Shown: piece by piece, positions 35,204 through 42,780 of the stretch
How positions within the stretch are numbered: position 1 is the first letter of the stretch
How the letters are laid out: the number at the start of each line of letters is the position of its first letter
From: Sphingomonas leidyi
GTDB lineage: Bacteria > Pseudomonadota > Alphaproteobacteria > Sphingomonadales > Sphingomonadaceae
Reading direction: 5' to 3'
DNA: 64,000 nt
NCBI RefSeq assembly: GCF_011761945.1
Contig: NZ_JAASQV010000001.1
Coordinates: 558,001-622,000, forward strand
Program-made: the position numbers and the translations under genes
Notes under the pieces: generated by a model
What the model saw: the letters and a program-made list of their open reading frames with translations, nothing else
Database searches by the model: none
What the model was told of the DNA's origin: nothing

Positions 35204-35848
35204 GTGTACACGATAATTCTGTTCGCAATGGTGGCCGGTTTCCTGGCGCTCCGACTCTATGCCGTGCTCGGCAAGCGCACCGGCCATGAGCAGGCGTTGC
35301 CGAAGCCGAGCGAGGAGCGCGTGGCGGTGTCGCCGGCGGCCCGCACCATCGATCAGACGCCCGAGACGCGCGAGATCGGCGCGCGGGTGATCGGGACGGG
35401 CGCGGAATCGGGCCTGAAGGCCGTGATCGCCGCCGATGCGAGCTTCGACGTCGCTCAGTTCCTCGATGGTGCCAAGAGTGCGTACAAGATGATCCTCGAG
35501 GCCTTCTGGAAGGGCGATGAAGAGACGCTGACCTGGCTGGTGGAGGACGATGTCCGCGCCGGCTTTGCCCAGGCGATCGCCGATCGCAAGGCCGCCGGCC
35601 ATGTGCTGGAGAATCGCCTGGTCGCGATCGAGCGCGCGCTGATCTCGGACGTGGTGGTGGAGGGCAAGGCCGCCCGCATCACCGTGCGCTTCGACGCCGA
35701 TATCGCGGCGGTGACGCGCGATGCCGATGGCAATGTGATCGCCGGCTCGCTGAGCGATGCGGTGGAGACGCACGACATCTGGACCTTCGCGCGGAGCCTC
35801 CGCAGCGACGATCCCAACTGGAAGCTCGTCGAAACCGACGAAGCCTGA
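35204..35848 (+). CDS. Tim44/TimA-family membrane-associated protein
   Basis: A 214-residue protein starting GTG 35204 after GGAGG. An N-terminal helix (TIILFAMVAGFLALRLYAVL) anchors it. Residues about 85-210 form a Tim44-like domain (FLDGAKSAYKMILEAFWKGD, and HDIWTFARSLRSDDPNWKL near the end). Alphaproteobacterial TimA/Tim44-like proteins are thought to link to membrane protein transport, and the Tim44 domain in mitochondria docks the import motor. The placement beside secB and ahead of mltA is typical of alphaproteobacteria. It is co-directional with mltA, with 10 bases between them. Confidence 0.85.
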   Translation: MYTIILFAMVAGFLALRLYAVLGKRTGHEQALPKPSEERVAVSPAARTIDQTPETREIGARVIGTGAESGLKAVIAADASFDVAQFLDGAKSAYKMILEAFWKGDEETLTWLVEDDVRAGFAQAIADRKAAGHVLENRLVAIERALISDVVVEGKAARITVRFDADIAAVTRDADGNVIAGSLSDAVETHDIWTFARSLRSDDPNWKLVETDEA

Positions 35849-35858
35849 GGGGCCGACT

Positions 35859-37193
35859 ATGCGGATCTGGGGGGGAGTCGCGCTTGCGGCGCTGCTGGGC
35901 GCTTGCTCGGGCGGCGTGGTGCCGCATTCGGTGGAGCCGGGCTATACGCCGCCACGCGAAGCGCCGAGGGAACGTCCGCGAGAGATGCCGCGGGAGTCGG
36001 GGCGCGTCTCGGAACCGCACGGCAACCCCGCCGCCCGCCAGCCCATCCCCGCGACGCCGCTCGCCGCCATTCCGGCACCCGCTGCCCCCGCCGGCACGCT
36101 CGTCGCCGCCTCGGCCGGGCTGCTTGCCGGACCCGCGCTGGATTCGCTGCCGTTGGGCGATGCGGCTGCCGCGCGTGCGCTGGTCGCCTATCGGTTGAGC
36201 TGTCCGTCGCTGGTGCGCCGCACCGATGCGAGCGGGCTCACCCAGGGGCGGGACTGGCAGCCTTCCTGCGATGCTGCGAAGGCCTGGGACGAGCGTGACG
36301 CGCGCGGCTTCTTCGCGCGCTGGTTCGAGACGGTGCAGGTCGCCGACGGCAAGGCGCAGGCGACCGGCTATTACGAGCCGGAGATCGCCGGATCGCGGCA
36401 TCGCCGCCCGGGCTATGAAGTGCCCGTCTACGCCAAGCCGGACGACATCATCGAAGTCGATCTCGGCCAGTTCTCGGCCGACATGAAGGGCAAGCGGATC
36501 CGCGGCCGCGTCGCCGGCAAGGCCTTCATTCCCTATTACGACCGCAAGGAGATCGACCAGGGCGCGCTGGAGGGGCGCGGGCTGGAGATCGCCTGGGCGG
36601 CCGATCCGATCGAGCTGTTCTTCCTCCAGATCCAGGGATCGGGGCGACTGCGCGGGCCGGACGGCCAGCTGATGCGCATCGGCTTTGCCGGCCAGAATGG
36701 CCGCGAATATGTCGGCATCGGCGCGTTGATGCGCGACCGCGGGCTGCTCAAGCCCGGCGGCGCCTCGATGCAGGGCATCATCGCCTATCTGCGCGAGCAC
36801 CCCGAGGAGGGGCGGGGCATCATGTGGGAGAACAAGAGCTATGTGTTCTTCCAGGAACTGAAGGGCGCCGGGCCGAACGGCTCGCTCGGATTGCCCGTTA
36901 CCGGGCAGGTGAGCGCCGCGGTCGATCCCAAGTTCATCCCGCTCGGCGCGCCGGTGTTCCTGTCGATGGACCGCGCCGAGGCGAATGGCCTGTGGATCGC
37001 GCAGGATACCGGCGGGGCGATCAAGGGCCCCAACCGGGTCGATACCTTCTGGGGCGCGGGCGACGATGCGCGTGCGATCGCAGGCGGCATGAATGCGCGC
37101 GGCACCGCCTGGCTGCTGCTGCCGGCCGGAACGCTCAGCCGACTGGGCGGCGGGCCGATCGCCACGGTGCCGACGCCGCAACGCCAGCGGTGA
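35859..37193 (+). CDS. mltA: Membrane-bound lytic murein transglycosylase A
   Basis: A 444-residue lipoprotein; the signal ends LAALLGAC with lipidated Cys, followed by a Pro/Arg-rich linker. The MltA domain contains TGYYEPEIAGSR and VPVYAKPDDI, and ELFFLQIQGSGRLRGPDG lies in the barrel. The C-terminal 3D domain has IAQDTGGAIKGPNRVDTFWG, whose aspartates include the catalytic acid. It cleaves glycan strands with 1,6-anhydro product formation. ATG 35859 has GAGGGG upstream; the frame is open into the preceding gene. Its stop overlaps the next GTG start. Confidence 0.93.
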   Translation: MRIWGGVALAALLGACSGGVVPHSVEPGYTPPREAPRERPREMPRESGRVSEPHGNPAARQPIPATPLAAIPAPAAPAGTLVAASAGLLAGPALDSLPLGDAAAARALVAYRLSCPSLVRRTDASGLTQGRDWQPSCDAAKAWDERDARGFFARWFETVQVADGKAQATGYYEPEIAGSRHRRPGYEVPVYAKPDDIIEVDLGQFSADMKGKRIRGRVAGKAFIPYYDRKEIDQGALEGRGLEIAWAADPIELFFLQIQGSGRLRGPDGQLMRIGFAGQNGREYVGIGALMRDRGLLKPGGASMQGIIAYLREHPEEGRGIMWENKSYVFFQELKGAGPNGSLGLPVTGQVSAAVDPKFIPLGAPVFLSMDRAEANGLWIAQDTGGAIKGPNRVDTFWGAGDDARAIAGGMNARGTAWLLLPAGTLSRLGGGPIATVPTPQRQR

Positions 37194-37750
37194 GGCGCCT
37201 CGCGCCCGAGGAAGCGGCGCTGTGGAAACGCGTGATCGCCAGCGTGACTCCGCTCGAGAAGCGGGCTGCGCGCGCGGTGGCGCCGCCCGAGGCGCCGGCG
37301 GCCGTCGCGCCGCAACCCCTGCCGGCCAAGCCCCGGGGGCGGGTGCCGCCGCCGCCTGCCGCGGCATCGCCGTCTGCGCCGCTGCGCGGGCAAGCCGTCA
37401 ACACGCTCGATGCGTCCTGGGACCGGCGCCTGTCGCGCGGGCTGGTTGCGCCTGAGTCGACCGTCGACCTGCACGGCCATAGCCTTGCCTCGGCCTATGA
37501 CCGGCTCGATTTCGGGCTGGAGGGCGCGATCGGGCGGGGCGACCGCGTGCTGCTGCTCGTCACCGGCAAGCCGCCGCGGCCGGAATCCGAGCGTCCGCAT
37601 GCCCGCGGCGCGATCCGCGCGGCCGTGGGCGACTGGCTCGCTTCGTCGCGCCATTCCGATCGTATCGCTGCCGTAAGGACCGCGCATTCCCGCCACGGAG
37701 GAGCCGGTGCGCTCTATATCGTGCTCAGGCGGCCCCGAGAAAAATCTTAA
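37190..37750 (+). CDS. Smr/MutS2-domain protein
   Basis: A 186-residue protein. The first about 75 residues are Pro/Ala-rich and basic. The C-terminal half is a Smr domain with the DLHG signature in STVDLHGHSLASAYD and GKPPRP later in the domain. Smr domains are small endonuclease/RNA-binding modules. GTG 37190 overlaps the mltA stop (GTGA), so translation is coupled to mltA. The pair Tim44-like/mltA/Smr recurs in alphaproteobacteria. Confidence 0.85.
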   Translation: MRRLAPEEAALWKRVIASVTPLEKRAARAVAPPEAPAAVAPQPLPAKPRGRVPPPPAAASPSAPLRGQAVNTLDASWDRRLSRGLVAPESTVDLHGHSLASAYDRLDFGLEGAIGRGDRVLLLVTGKPPRPESERPHARGAIRAAVGDWLASSRHSDRIAAVRTAHSRHGGAGALYIVLRRPREKS

Positions 37751-37831
37751 CTTCTCTCTGCGATGTGTCCGGGGATCGAGGCGGGCATTTGCCCGTCCGA
37801 CGACGGGTTGCTGGGGGGAAGAGCGAGCGCA

Positions 37832-39508
37832 GTGGAAGGATTTTCGCTCAAGAGCCGTGCGATAGCCTTTGCGATGTGCGCCGGTGCCGTGGCGTTCATC
37901 CTGGCGCTGGCCGCGGCCTCCACTCCCGGCATGATCACCGTCGAGACGGCGGGCCGCGCGCTGATCGCGGCCATCGTCTGCGGCGTGATGTGCTGGGCTT
38001 CGGCCGAGCGCAGCATCGCCTCCACCGCCGAAGCCATCGACGCGGCGATCGCCCGCCTCCAGGGCGCCGCCAACGGCGACCTGCAGAGCGGCATCCCGCC
38101 CCAGGTGCATGTATCGGTGCCGACGTTGGCGCGGGCGATGGACGGACTGTTCCGCCAGCTTCATGCCAATCTGGAGAGCGTCCAGCGGCTGGCGATGTTC
38201 GATCCGGTGACGTCGCTGCCCAACCGCACCAATTTCCGCCGTACCGCCGAGCGCATGCTCGCGGATTTGCCGCCGGGCAATGTCGCGGTGCTCTATTTCA
38301 TCGATCTCGATCGCTTCAAGCACGTAAACGACACGCTGGGCCATGCCACCGGCGACGCGCTGCTCGGCATGGTCGCCAATCGCCTGCGCGCCGTCGCCGA
38401 CCGCTTCGCCGCCGAGGCCGATGCGCGGCCGCCGCTGATCGGGCGGCTGGCGGGCGACGAGTTCACCATGTTCTTCCCGGCGCTGCGCCATGTGCGTGAA
38501 GCCGAGCGGATCGGGCGCGGCATCCTCTACGCCCTTTCCGAGCCGTTCGACCTGGCCGACCAGGAAGTGTCGATCGGGGCCTCGATCGGCATCGCGCTGC
38601 GCCCCGAGCACGGCACCACGCTGCACGACCTGATGCGCGCGGCCGACGCCGCCATGTACCACGCCAAGGCGATGGGCCGCGGCCGCGCCGAGCATTTCAC
38701 CGAAATCCTCGCCGCCGAGATCGCCGAGCGGGCCCGGCTGGAAAGCGACCTGCGCGAAGCGGTGGACAAGGACCAGTTCACCCTCGTCTACCAGCCCCAA
38801 GTCTCCGCCGCCGACGGCCGCATCGTCGCCGCCGAGGCGCTGCTGCGCTGGCGCCATCCGGACGGCCTCAAGATGCCCGGGACCTTCATCCAGCGTGCCG
38901 AGGAAACCGGCCTGATCGTCGAGATCGGCGAATGGGTGGTGGAGAGCGTCGCCGAGACGATTTCGCGCTGGGGCCGGCTGGGCATCCAGCAGCGGCTCGC
39001 GGTCAATATCAGCCCGCGCCAGCTCGACCATGCCAGCTTCTTCCGCAAGCTGCGCGAGGCGATGCTGGCGGCCAGCGCCCCGGCCAACCTGCTCGAGCTC
39101 GAGATCACCGAGACGCTGGCGATGCACTGCTCGGGCGAAGTGCTCGACGCGATCGCCACGCTGCGGACCGACGGCGCCACCATCGCCATCGACGATTTCG
39201 GCACCGGCTATTCGAACATCGCCCGCCTTCGCAAGCTGCCGATCGACCGCATCAAGCTGGACCGCAGCCTGATCGAGCAAGTCGCCGAGAGCGCCGAGGC
39301 ACGTACCATCGCCCAGGCGGTGATCGGGCTGATCCATGGCCTGGGCTGCGAAGCCGTGGCCGAGGGGATCGAGAGCGAGGACCAGGCCACGGTGCTGCGC
39401 GTCATCGGCTGCGATGTGCTCCAGGGCTATGCCGTGGCGACGCCGATGGAGGAGAGCGCCTTCCTCGAATGGGCGCGCGGCATCGCGCCGCGGCGGATCG
39501 CGGGCTAG
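37832..39508 (+). CDS. Membrane GGDEF-EAL protein (cyclic-di-GMP)
   Basis: A 558-residue protein with two N-terminal membrane helices (about residues 10-55), a HAMP-like linker, a GGDEF domain (FDPVTSLPNRTNF, IDLDRFKHVNDTLGH, signature AGDEF near residue 207) and an EAL domain (AAEALLRWRHPDG near 335, NISPRQLD, DDFGTGYSNI). The EAL metal and catalytic residues look intact, so phosphodiesterase activity is likely. The A-for-G change in GGDEF leaves cyclase activity uncertain. GTG 37832 has GGGGGGAAG upstream; ATG 37763 would add 23 residues but has no Shine-Dalgarno. Confidence 0.88.
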   Translation: MEGFSLKSRAIAFAMCAGAVAFILALAAASTPGMITVETAGRALIAAIVCGVMCWASAERSIASTAEAIDAAIARLQGAANGDLQSGIPPQVHVSVPTLARAMDGLFRQLHANLESVQRLAMFDPVTSLPNRTNFRRTAERMLADLPPGNVAVLYFIDLDRFKHVNDTLGHATGDALLGMVANRLRAVADRFAAEADARPPLIGRLAGDEFTMFFPALRHVREAERIGRGILYALSEPFDLADQEVSIGASIGIALRPEHGTTLHDLMRAADAAMYHAKAMGRGRAEHFTEILAAEIAERARLESDLREAVDKDQFTLVYQPQVSAADGRIVAAEALLRWRHPDGLKMPGTFIQRAEETGLIVEIGEWVVESVAETISRWGRLGIQQRLAVNISPRQLDHASFFRKLREAMLAASAPANLLELEITETLAMHCSGEVLDAIATLRTDGATIAIDDFGTGYSNIARLRKLPIDRIKLDRSLIEQVAESAEARTIAQAVIGLIHGLGCEAVAEGIESEDQATVLRVIGCDVLQGYAVATPMEESAFLEWARGIAPRRIAG

Positions 39509-39601
39509 GGTTCCCTTCGCATTCCCGAACCGGCCCGGTCGACCGCTTCCAGGGCCGTTTCCTTCCCTCGTCGTCCCGGCCCTGTGTCGGCAAGGACCTG
39601 A

Positions 39602-40717
39602 TCAGGCGAAGGCCCGCTTCAGAACCTCTTCATAGACGTCCGTCAGCGCGGCCAGATCGGCCAGCGCCACTGCCTCGTCGAGCTTGTGCATCGTGGCGTT
39701 CAGCAGGCCGAACTCCACCACCGGGCACAGCTTCGAGAGGAAGCGCGCGTCCGAGGTGCCGCCCGTGGTCGAAAGCGCCGGCGCCAGCCCCAGCCTCGCC
39801 TGGATCGCTCCGGCGACCAGCGCCGAAAGCGCGCCGGGTTCGGTGAGGAACGCCTCGCCATAGACGCGGCCCTTGACGATCCCCGCCGGGGCATGACGCC
39901 GCACGATCTCCTCGATCCGGGCGATCAGGTCCGGCCCGCGCTGCTGGTCGTTGAAGCGGATGCTGATCCGTGCGCCGGCATGGCCGGGGATCACGTTCGT
40001 CGCCGGGTTGCCGACGGCCATGTCGATGATCTCGATGTTCGAGGATTGGAACCAGGCATTGCCCTGGTCCAGCTCGATGGCGTCGATCTCCGCCAGGGCG
40101 CGGACGAGCCGGGGGACCGGATTGTCGGCGAGGTGCGGATAGGCGACATGGCCCTGCTTGCCGGGGACCGCGATGTCGATCACCGTCGAGCCGCGCCGGC
40201 CGATCTTGATCATGTCGCCCAGGCGGTGCTGCGACGTGGGCTCGCCGACCAGGCACATGTCCGGCGTCAGGCCGCGCTCGGCCATCCGCTCGATAAGGCG
40301 GGGCGTGCCATAGGTAGCGGGACCTTCCTCATCGCCGGTGACGATCAGGCTGACCGTCCCCTCGGGGACGCGCGCCGCTGCGGCGACGAAGGCGGCGATA
40401 GCGCCCTTCATGTCGACGGCTCCGCGGCCGTACAGGAGGTCGCCCCGGACCTCGGGCGTGAAGGCGTCGCTCGTCCAGCCCTGGCCCGGCGGCACCACGT
40501 CGAGATGGCCGGCAAAGGCGAAGTGGCGGCCGGCGCCGCCCCGCACCGCGAGCAGATTCTCGACCGGTCCTTCGGGCGCCTCGCCCTCGACGAAGCGCTC
40601 GACCCTGAAACCGAGCGGCAGCAGCGCCGCTTCCAGCACGTCGAACACGGCGCCGCGCGCCGGGGTGATGCTCTCGGCGGCGATCAGCGCCTTGGTGAGT
40701 TCTACGGGATCGGGCAA
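39602..40717 (-). CDS. dapE: Succinyl-diaminopimelate desuccinylase
   Basis: A 371-residue M20 metallopeptidase-family enzyme. Zinc sites are seen in FAGHLDVVPPG, RGAVDMKGA and TGDEEGPA, and the dimer/substrate segment in GRRGSTVIDIAV; GGTSDARF and the C-terminal EFGLLNATMHKLDE complete the set. It hydrolyses N-succinyl-LL-2,6-diaminopimelate in lysine/peptidoglycan precursor synthesis. The TTG at 40717 is preferred: GGAG precedes it and LPDPVELTKALI is the normal DapE beginning. An upstream ATG (40747) would run past the divergent cupin start. Confidence 0.93.
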   Translation of the reverse strand: MPDPVELTKALIAAESITPARGAVFDVLEAALLPLGFRVERFVEGEAPEGPVENLLAVRGGAGRHFAFAGHLDVVPPGQGWTSDAFTPEVRGDLLYGRGAVDMKGAIAAFVAAAARVPEGTVSLIVTGDEEGPATYGTPRLIERMAERGLTPDMCLVGEPTSQHRLGDMIKIGRRGSTVIDIAVPGKQGHVAYPHLADNPVPRLVRALAEIDAIELDQGNAWFQSSNIEIIDMAVGNPATNVIPGHAGARISIRFNDQQRGPDLIARIEEIVRRHAPAGIVKGRVYGEAFLTEPGALSALVAGAIQARLGLAPALSTTGGTSDARFLSKLCPVVEFGLLNATMHKLDEAVALADLAALTDVYEEVLKRAFA

Positions 40718-40734
40718 GATGGTCTCCGGCTTTG

Positions 40735-41196
40735 ATGGAGGTGGCATTGCCCAAGCTCGATCTCGATACAATCCCGCAGACCAACGCGACTGGCTATCCG
40801 CCCGAATTCGCCGGGCCGGTGCAGGGGCGCTGGTATCGCCGGCTCGCCCCGGCGAGCGGGGTTGCCGATTTCGGCTTCAGCCATGTGACGCTGGAGCCCG
40901 GGGCCTGGTCCTCCCAGCGGCACTGGCATGCCGGCGAGGACGAGTTCGTGGTGATGCTGGCGGGCGAAGCGGTGCTGGTCGATGACGGTGGCGAGACGCC
41001 GATGCGCCCGGGCGACATCGCCGTCTTTCCCAAGGGCGACGGCAACGGGCACGTCCTCCAGAACCGCGGCGACGCGCCCTGCGTCTACATCGCAGTGGGC
41101 AAGCCCGCCGCGAGCGACTGCCACTATCCCGACATCGACATGCACCTGCCGGCGGGGCAGGGCTTCCGCCGGAAGGATGGAAGCGGGTTCGCCTGA
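40735..41196 (+). CDS. Cupin-domain protein
   Basis: A 153-residue single-domain cupin. Motif 1 is QRHWHAGEDEFVVMLAGEAVLVDDGG and motif 2 is PGDIAVFPKGDGNGHVLQNRG, together giving three histidines and a glutamate for metal. The C-terminal segment SDCHYPDIDMHL is common in small cupins annotated only as such. The catalytic role, if any, cannot be told. It is divergent from dapE with only 17 bases between starts. Confidence 0.8.
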   Translation: MEVALPKLDLDTIPQTNATGYPPEFAGPVQGRWYRRLAPASGVADFGFSHVTLEPGAWSSQRHWHAGEDEFVVMLAGEAVLVDDGGETPMRPGDIAVFPKGDGNGHVLQNRGDAPCVYIAVGKPAASDCHYPDIDMHLPAGQGFRRKDGSGFA

Positions 41197-41222
41197 CTGA
41201 CGATCCGGGAGGAGGGCGTTCC

Positions 41223-41837
41223 TCACAATATCAACGCCTTCATCGCGGCATGGCGCGCCCGGCGATCGGCCCATCCGTTCGGCTCCTTCGCCGAGAGCGG
41301 GTCGCCGCGGTTGATGCCGTTGGAGACGACCCTGAGATCGTCCCGGTCCGCCCAGGCATTGAGGCCGCACGCGTCCCAATAGGCGCAGAAGGCAAGCAGC
41401 CCCAGCGACCAGGCCTCGAGCAGTTCGGGATGGCGCTCCAGGTCGATGCCGAGCTTGCGGCCGTAGAGCCGGTAGTTGGCGCGGCCGGTGAGCTGGCCGG
41501 GGCCGCGGCCGAGATAGCGCTTCCCGTCGCCCGGCCGGTCGTTGCCGAGCTTGGCGCTGCCCTCATAGGCGCGCTGGGCGGCGGTGGGACCCCAGACCTC
41601 CCTGGCGTGCCGGAATCCGCCGCTCTCGTGCGCGCACTGCGCCAGGAAATGCGCGAGGCGCAGGCCGTTGGCCAGGATGCGGTAGCTGCGAAAATGGACG
41701 TTGGCGGCTAGGCCGAGCTCGGCTGCCACCGGCGGCGCCGCGCCCGAGGCAGCGAACAGCGCGGCAAACGTGCCCGGGCCGAGCGCGCCGTCCACCTCCA
41801 CGCCCAGCCGCTGCTGAAGCTTCCTCACATCCAGCAT
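41223..41837 (-). CDS. Glycoside hydrolase family 19-like muramidase/chitinase
   Basis: A 204-residue protein. The N-terminus DVRKLQQRLGVEVDGALGPGT resembles a peptidoglycan-binding repeat. The catalytic part has HFLAQCAHESGGF (the first catalytic glutamate), a second acidic site in AQRAYEGSAKLGND, and the GH19 signature GRGPGQLTGRANY. No signal peptide is visible. GH19 enzymes without signal are frequent as phage endolysins, but no phage genes surround it. Its start lies just downstream of the GST gene's stop on the same strand. Confidence 0.82.
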   Translation of the reverse strand: MLDVRKLQQRLGVEVDGALGPGTFAALFAASGAAPPVAAELGLAANVHFRSYRILANGLRLAHFLAQCAHESGGFRHAREVWGPTAAQRAYEGSAKLGNDRPGDGKRYLGRGPGQLTGRANYRLYGRKLGIDLERHPELLEAWSLGLLAFCAYWDACGLNAWADRDDLRVVSNGINRGDPLSAKEPNGWADRRARHAAMKALIL

Positions 41838-41871
41838 CGCGCGCCCCTCCGCCGGGCCGCGCGCGGCGGCC

Positions 41872-42534
41872 TCAGGCCTGATCCATCTCGAACTGCTGGA
41901 TCACCCAATCCTCTTCCTGCGCCGCGGCGATCCAGTCCTGCATGAAGGGGTGCTGGAGCACGGCGTTCATATAGGCGGGCGCGAAGCGTGCCACCGGCAG
42001 CGAATAGGTGACGAAGCGCGTCACGACGGGGGCGAACATGATGTCCGCCGCGCCGAACGCGCCGAACAGGAACTGGCCCTCGCCGCCGAACCGGGCCCGA
42101 GCCTGGACCCAGAGCTCCATGATCCGGCCGATTTCCTGCAGCACATCGGTGTCCGGCGCCTTGGGCGGATAGACCTGCCGCACGTTCATGGTGTGCTTGC
42201 GGCGCAGATTGGCGAAGCCCGAATGCATCTCGGCCGCCATCGAGCGGGCCATGGCGCGTGCCGCCGGATCCGTGGGCCAGAACCGGGTGTTGCCGGTCCT
42301 GTCGTTGAGATACTCGATGATCGCCAGGCTGTCCCACACCACGGCATCGCCGTCCCACAGGATCGGCACCTTGCCCGAGGAGGGAGCGAACTCGTCGCCC
42401 TCGCGCCGCTTCTCCCATGCCTCGTCGTACAGCGGCACGACCACCTCCTCGAAGGGAAGGCCGGCTTGCTTGCAGGCGAGCCAGCCGCGCAGCGACCAGG
42501 AGGAATAGGCTTTGTTGCCGATATAGAGCTTCAT
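41872..42534 (-). CDS. Glutathione S-transferase
   Basis: A 220-residue GST. The thioredoxin-like N-terminal domain begins KLYIGNKAYSSWSLRGWLA, where the serine is the probable glutathione-activating residue, and includes GKVPILWDGDAVVWDSLAI (cis-Pro and the glutathione gamma-glutamyl site). An all-helical C-terminal domain follows. It resembles the Zeta/GstA-like group of proteobacterial GSTs. The open frame continues far upstream, antisense to the next gene, but the family start is at 42534. The LexA-type box lies about 107 bases upstream. Confidence 0.88.
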   Translation of the reverse strand: MKLYIGNKAYSSWSLRGWLACKQAGLPFEEVVVPLYDEAWEKRREGDEFAPSSGKVPILWDGDAVVWDSLAIIEYLNDRTGNTRFWPTDPAARAMARSMAAEMHSGFANLRRKHTMNVRQVYPPKAPDTDVLQEIGRIMELWVQARARFGGEGQFLFGAFGAADIMFAPVVTRFVTYSLPVARFAPAYMNAVLQHPFMQDWIAAAQEEDWVIQQFEMDQA

Positions 42535-42640
42535 GAACCCAGCGATAGCGGCGGGGCAGGGGGGCTGGCAACCGCCACGAAATGTCGACTCCCTTGACGC
42601 TCCTTGCGGGCGCGCGTTGGGGCGAAATGAAGGGGAATTG

Positions 42641-42655
42641 GAACATAAAGAGAAC
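42641..42655. promoter_or_regulatory. LexA-type SOS box (GAAC-N7-GAAC)
   Basis: GAAC (42641-42644), seven bases, GAAC (42652-42655). On the minus strand this is GTTC-TCTTTAT-GTTC, the direct-repeat LexA site of Alphaproteobacteria. It is in the divergent 246-bp gap between the GST gene and the exported 535-residue protein gene. Confidence 0.55.
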
Positions 42656-42780
42656 ATATGAGATGTCGACATGTGTAGGAAAGCGCTGAAATATTGCTGT
42701 TTAACAACGACTTGATTGGCGGTGGCGGCAGGGTTGCCAATGCGGAACGGCAGGCTAAGCTGGTCGAAAGGGGGGTGTTC

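Noticed and set aside
36839..39337. 832-codon minus-strand frame
   Set aside because: Antisense to mltA, Smr and GGDEF/EAL genes, which have intact catalytic motifs.
41223..41837. Prophage remnant
   Set aside because: Only one lysin-like gene; no integrase, capsid, tail genes or attachment-site repeats near it.
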